DNA of 64,000 nt from Cryptomeria japonica. Its lineage: Eukaryota; Streptophyta; Pinopsida; Cupressales; Cupressaceae. The position numbers were made by a program, and so were the translations under genes. A model generated the notes under the pieces. That model was not told where the DNA came from and made no database searches. It saw only the letters and a list, made by a program, of their open reading frames with translations. This document shows, in pieces, positions 60,243 through 64,000 of the stretch. The stretch lies in the NCBI RefSeq assembly GCF_030272615.1, contig NC_081413.1:156803849-156867848 (forward strand), read 5' to 3'. Every line of letters begins with the position of its first letter. Positions within the stretch are counted from its first letter, which is position 1.

Positions 60243-61597
60243 CTGCACAAGAACTAATCATCAGTATACATAAAATTATTGGATTTAGAATTTATGACAA
60301 TGTATTTAAATATAGAACATTAGACTTTGAAAAGATGCAAAAACAACATTACAAAACATTCATATAGTAAATTGAAAGCAAGTAATTTGTCATTTGATAC
60401 AAGAAACCTGATGAAAGGAGTTAAAGTACTTACGTGACATTGCACAAAAGAAAAGGAATCTAAAGCTAAAAATAGTCTTTTTTCTAGTGTCCAAGAAAGT
60501 GCGTGGGGTCATAGTTCCACAAATTGTCAAATCTTGTGCAATGAAACGAAAAAAAAAATCTAAAGCTAAAATTAGTTTTCTTTCAAGTGTCCAAGAAAGT
60601 GTGTAGGGCCATAGTTTCACAGAGAACAAAAAAATCCCAGATCCCATAGACTACAGGAGACAAGTTATTATGATAACTTAATAACAAACTGAACAGGAAA
60701 AAAATTTAAGTAAATACAATGTGCTGAATTTGCAACCACAAACCACAATCCCCTCACTTAGATTTTTTGTGCTTTTAGCAATTTTTGTCTGAAAAAAGTT
60801 TAACCAAATGGTGTAGGCTATCCCCTCCAAGTCCAAACCCCATGACATCCAAGACATACAGAACATTGCCAGATCTCCACGGATGCATCCCTGTGGAGCA
60901 CCAACTAAAAGTAAGTAATTGCTCCCAAACAACATCATTTTCTATGATTCTTGTGTAACCATATTTTTTAATTTCTGAATTTGTTGTTGAAGTTGCAAGC
61001 GTAGTTTGCAAACTCAGCGAGTTCTCGCCAAACTCTAAAGAAAATATGCAAATACAGTTGCTCACAAGTGACTCATTAACCAAGCCCTACAGATCAACTC
61101 GCAAGTTACTCAGCAAGGCTAACCTGCAAAATCCCTCAGACTCCAGGTATAACTACAATCTCAACCAGCACAATAACCCATGCCAGAAGTCAATAAAACC
61201 CTGATTTGTTTTATTTTTTTGTCATTTTCATCTATAGCGATTGCAATCTCAATGGATCAAATTGATTGTTGACTGAGTGGGAGTGCAATTGAAAGGATTT
61301 GTCAATGAGTGGAGTAGGTTTGAACACCTATTTGTTTTGTTTTCTATCTTCTTTCTTTGAAATTTGAAATTCAAAACAATGAAAACCCTGTTGTTATGGT
61401 GCTGAAACTTTCTATTATTTCCAAACCTGCTGTGTTTGTTTTGAATTCCATTTATTTTTCTCTTTTCCAACATTTCAAATTTAAAATAATAAAAACCTTA
61501 TACTATGCTGCTGATACTTTCTTTACTGTTCAATGTCTAGAATCTACAATGTGCAATGCAAGGCACCAGCAGAAAGGACTCTGCAAGGAAGCATAGC
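60243..61597. other. Upstream intron of the SELENOH-like gene, no gene seen
   Basis: It includes a duplication: 60448-60535 and 60551-60635 share AATCTAAAGCTAAAA and GTGTCCAAGAAAGTG. A stretch near 60980-61140 (CAGCGAGTTCTCGCC, CTCAGCAAGGCTAACC) resembles the subterminal parts of the hAT element at 56029-57032. I found no exon ending in the expected first half of the CxxC Cys codon. Confidence 0.5.
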
Positions 61598-62700
61598 ACA
61601 TTGGATGTAATCAAGGCAAGGTGACCTGCAATTTTTGCAGGTTTAAAATGAGTGGAGGTATCAATCAATCAAAATACCAATTTCCTTGATTTTCTGTTCC
61701 AGATGTCTAACTCTGAACTGAATGGAAAAAGTGAAAAGACAAATGAATGTCCTACTTACCATTTATGAGGACATGAAAATTGAAAAATAAAGGACAACAG
61801 AAGCAATCACATAGGTGATGAATAATCTGGAAATTCTCTTCTTAGCCAACAGATTCAGCAATCCGAGTCCACTCCTGATGGGTAGAGCTCAAGCCATCAA
61901 AGTTCTTCAACCTCACAATGTTCCAAGTGGACAACCATTATTTGAAACCAATAGAAATGCCATGAGCTAAGGATTGTGGCTACAAATTTTTGATACTGCA
62001 ATAATATACCATTTACTATGGTGGACAACTCATATTCAGGTGCATTGGCAAATGCATTGAAAGTTTTGCTGGAGCAGAATTTAAGATGCCAACTTTGTAT
62101 GTTTTCAATGGCTCATTATTAAGGGAAACCATCAAAACACTAACAAGAATAAGACCCTCCTAAGCTTTTTAGCGTCTTCAAGTGGCACACTGGTATTCTT
62201 TAAGCCTGTAGAGCCGTGCACAATGTCAAAAATGTTGATAATTTGTGCAGTCTATTTGATGGAGTGACACAAAAGGTTTGTGGGCAAAATGTTGACCAAA
62301 TTGTCACAGACAACACAACTACACATGTAGCCATAAGGAGACTTAATCAGAAGAGGCATCACACAATTCCTTGTAGCCTTTGTGCTACCCACTGCTTGGA
62401 TTTAATACTCCAGTGTATGGGAAAAATTGGAACGATCAGAACTATGTTTGAAGACACTACAAATGTTATTACTGTAGTCATACTTAAGTACTCATTTTGA
62501 TGAAAGAACACACTAAAAAGAAGCAGCTTAAGCAATGAGGTGTGACAATTTGCCACAAACTTTTATCAATTTACAAAAAACTTTGTAGGGCACTACCTCC
62601 TCTCAAGCAAATGTTTGTGATTAATGTGTGGTTAGACTTCTTCCAAAAGGCCAAGCAGAGAGTCATGAGAATAGTTTTTCTGAGGTGCTCACCGAAAGTT
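61598..62700 (+). pseudogene. Decayed hAT transposase
   Basis: GKVTCNFCRFKMSGGINQSK at about 61615-61680 is the BED-finger start (CNFC). IPFTMVDNSYSGALANAL lies near 62005-62060, TLLSFLASSSGTLVFFKPVE near 62153-62212, then the open piece NVDQIVTDNTTTHVAIRRLN and CSLCATHCLDLILQCMGKIG (62216-62470), matching the DUF659/hAT pattern VTDN...HC.DL. Further on, GVTICHKLLSIYKKL aligns with the usual ITRFATSFLTLQSL position. Frames shift several times. The C-terminal dimerisation region is not recognised. Confidence 0.7.
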
Positions 62701-64000
62701 CAAAGGAGATACTCAATGTAACTTAAGTAACAAACTTAAGGTTTAGAAGGAATTCCATATTTGCCAGTTGGCAAACTTTATTTTTTTTTCTATTATTTTG
62801 ACATAAAATTTCATGTAATAGAGCCCTTGGCCAATGTTTTCCTTTTAGCTAATGGGGCCAGAGTGCAATGATATGGTGGAAGCAAGAGAAAATATAAAAT
62901 CGTTTGATGCATCATTCATCATAAATGGACAATCCTACTCCACCTGCAAATGCATGCCATGGAGAACCAACTAAACCCCAAATTCTTCTCCTTAGATACA
63001 TCTAAAGTTGATAATGTCATAAAGTGTTATTACAATAATGGAGAGAATGACACCGTACAAAATCCTTAGAGACATAATTCTAGATGAGTTGGAGATATAC
63101 AAGAGTTTGGTCACAAGCTTGTTCGAAAAATGCAATTTTAAATTTTAGCTTAATCCTAAAAAGTTTTATTTTGTACATATAATTTTCTATATGTTTTATT
63201 CTAAATTTCTATGTTACCGAATTTTACAAACTTTCATGGAAAGGATGACACCACACAAAGGCCTTAGAGACATAATTCTAGATGAGTTGAAGGTCTACAA
63301 GAATTTAATCACAAACTTGTGCAATTTTAAATTTTAGCAATCCTAGAAAATTTATTTTGTACACAGTTTTTTATATGTTACCAAATTATATCCCCAACTC
63401 AGAAGAGAGCAAAAGCGAATGTCCCCAAGGCACAACCTTGCCATCCCAAGAGCAATAGCATGTTTCGAACAATGAAGTCACAACCCTGCCTCCCCAAGTA
63501 CCCCATGGGAATGTCCAAATTGCTGCCTCAAGTGAGGGCAAGAGCAAAAGCGCATAGGATAGCTAGGATGCAATCTTGCCACCCAAAGAGAAAGAGGGCA
63601 TCCCAGATAGTCAATTCACAACCCTACCTCCCTAAATATCTAGTTGGTACATCAAGGTCATGTTCAGCTAAACCCACAACTGTCAAATTTCAAGCAACAT
63701 CAAAAAAAAATTATCATAAAAAAGCATGTGGGAGTCATAAAGCAGCCTAAAACATCAATGAAAACCCTAAAAGTGGCAAAAAAAACACTTGTTTACTTCA
63801 TTTCACAGTCACAACGCCCACAACGCACTCAAGGCAACATGGCCATGCTTGGTAGAATCCATGGCTGCTCATTTTTTTAAAAGCATCCCACATAAAATTA
63901 ATTGAAACAAAAAAACCTTTAACTTTACTTCACAATCAAAAGCCACACAAACCCCCAATATAATTCCAAATAGCCAATTCATATTTTTTAAGTTTGTTGG
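62701..64000. other. AT-rich DNA with an imperfect 180-bp duplication
   Basis: Two copies, about 63050-63235 and 63238-63395, share CCTTAGAGACATAATTCTAG and the following ATGAGTTG, then GCAATTTTAAATTTTAG. A short lysine-rich frame at 63460-63750 contains two QPCLPKY-type phrases but no known domain. I cannot tell whether it is a gene. Confidence 0.45.

Noticed and set aside
60678-61083. Two overlapping minus-strand frames considered as a missing exon of the SELENOH-like gene
   Set aside because: No CxxC first Cys, no basic N-terminal domain and no donor in the right phase.

Overview
The window looks like nuclear DNA of a gymnosperm, most likely a conifer. This is an inference from three things: layers of old nested LTR retrotransposons, almost no gene space, and one host gene whose known exons are separated by an intron of about 12 kb that is itself mostly transposon. 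No sequence database was available, so the organism is not proven. I see no rRNA, tRNA or CRISPR.

Left half (1-32.7 kb): the backbone is Gypsy-A, a decayed Ty3/gypsy element of Tat type (gag, PR, RT-RNase H, a second RNase H, integrase). It has been split by three insertions: Copia-1 (1289-16906), a minus-strand solo LTR (18371-19704) and Gypsy-B (20515-28306), a chromovirus with both LTRs and a nearly complete polyprotein. Copia-1 was itself hit twice. One hit is a 7.45 kb minus-strand unit, X1 (3154-10600), with a perfect 5-bp target duplication. The other is a solo LTR (14414-15718) inside its 3' LTR. X1 is the most unusual object here: LTR-like TG...CA ends with no second LTR copy that I can find, a reading frame of about 1073 codons that is not gag or pol, a TATA box and possible 5' UTR intron, and a tandem array of imperfect-palindrome motifs at about 166 bp spacing.

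Middle (32.7-46 kb): a second, diverged copy of the X1-type ORF (X2, 34378-36071) is cut by Copia-2 (LTR, gag, start of protease). Copia-2 is cut in turn by Copia-3, a minus-strand element with gag but no pol, whose 5' LTR is truncated at about 46031.

Right part (46-64 kb): after an orphan RNase H-like fragment lies the only recognisable host gene. It is a minus-strand Rdx-family (selenoprotein H-like, cysteine form) gene, with three exons at 60146-60242, 48181-48240 and 47972-48052. Its 5' exons were not found and probably lie beyond 64 kb. The 11.9 kb intron holds an old Ty3/gypsy element (Gypsy-C) with a hAT-type element and a solo LTR of the X1 LTR family in its 3' LTR, plus a tRNA-derived SINE. 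Upstream of the 60-kb exon is a decayed hAT transposase (61.6-62.7 kb).

Except for the three host exons, every coding region here belongs to a mobile element and almost all carry stops or frameshifts.
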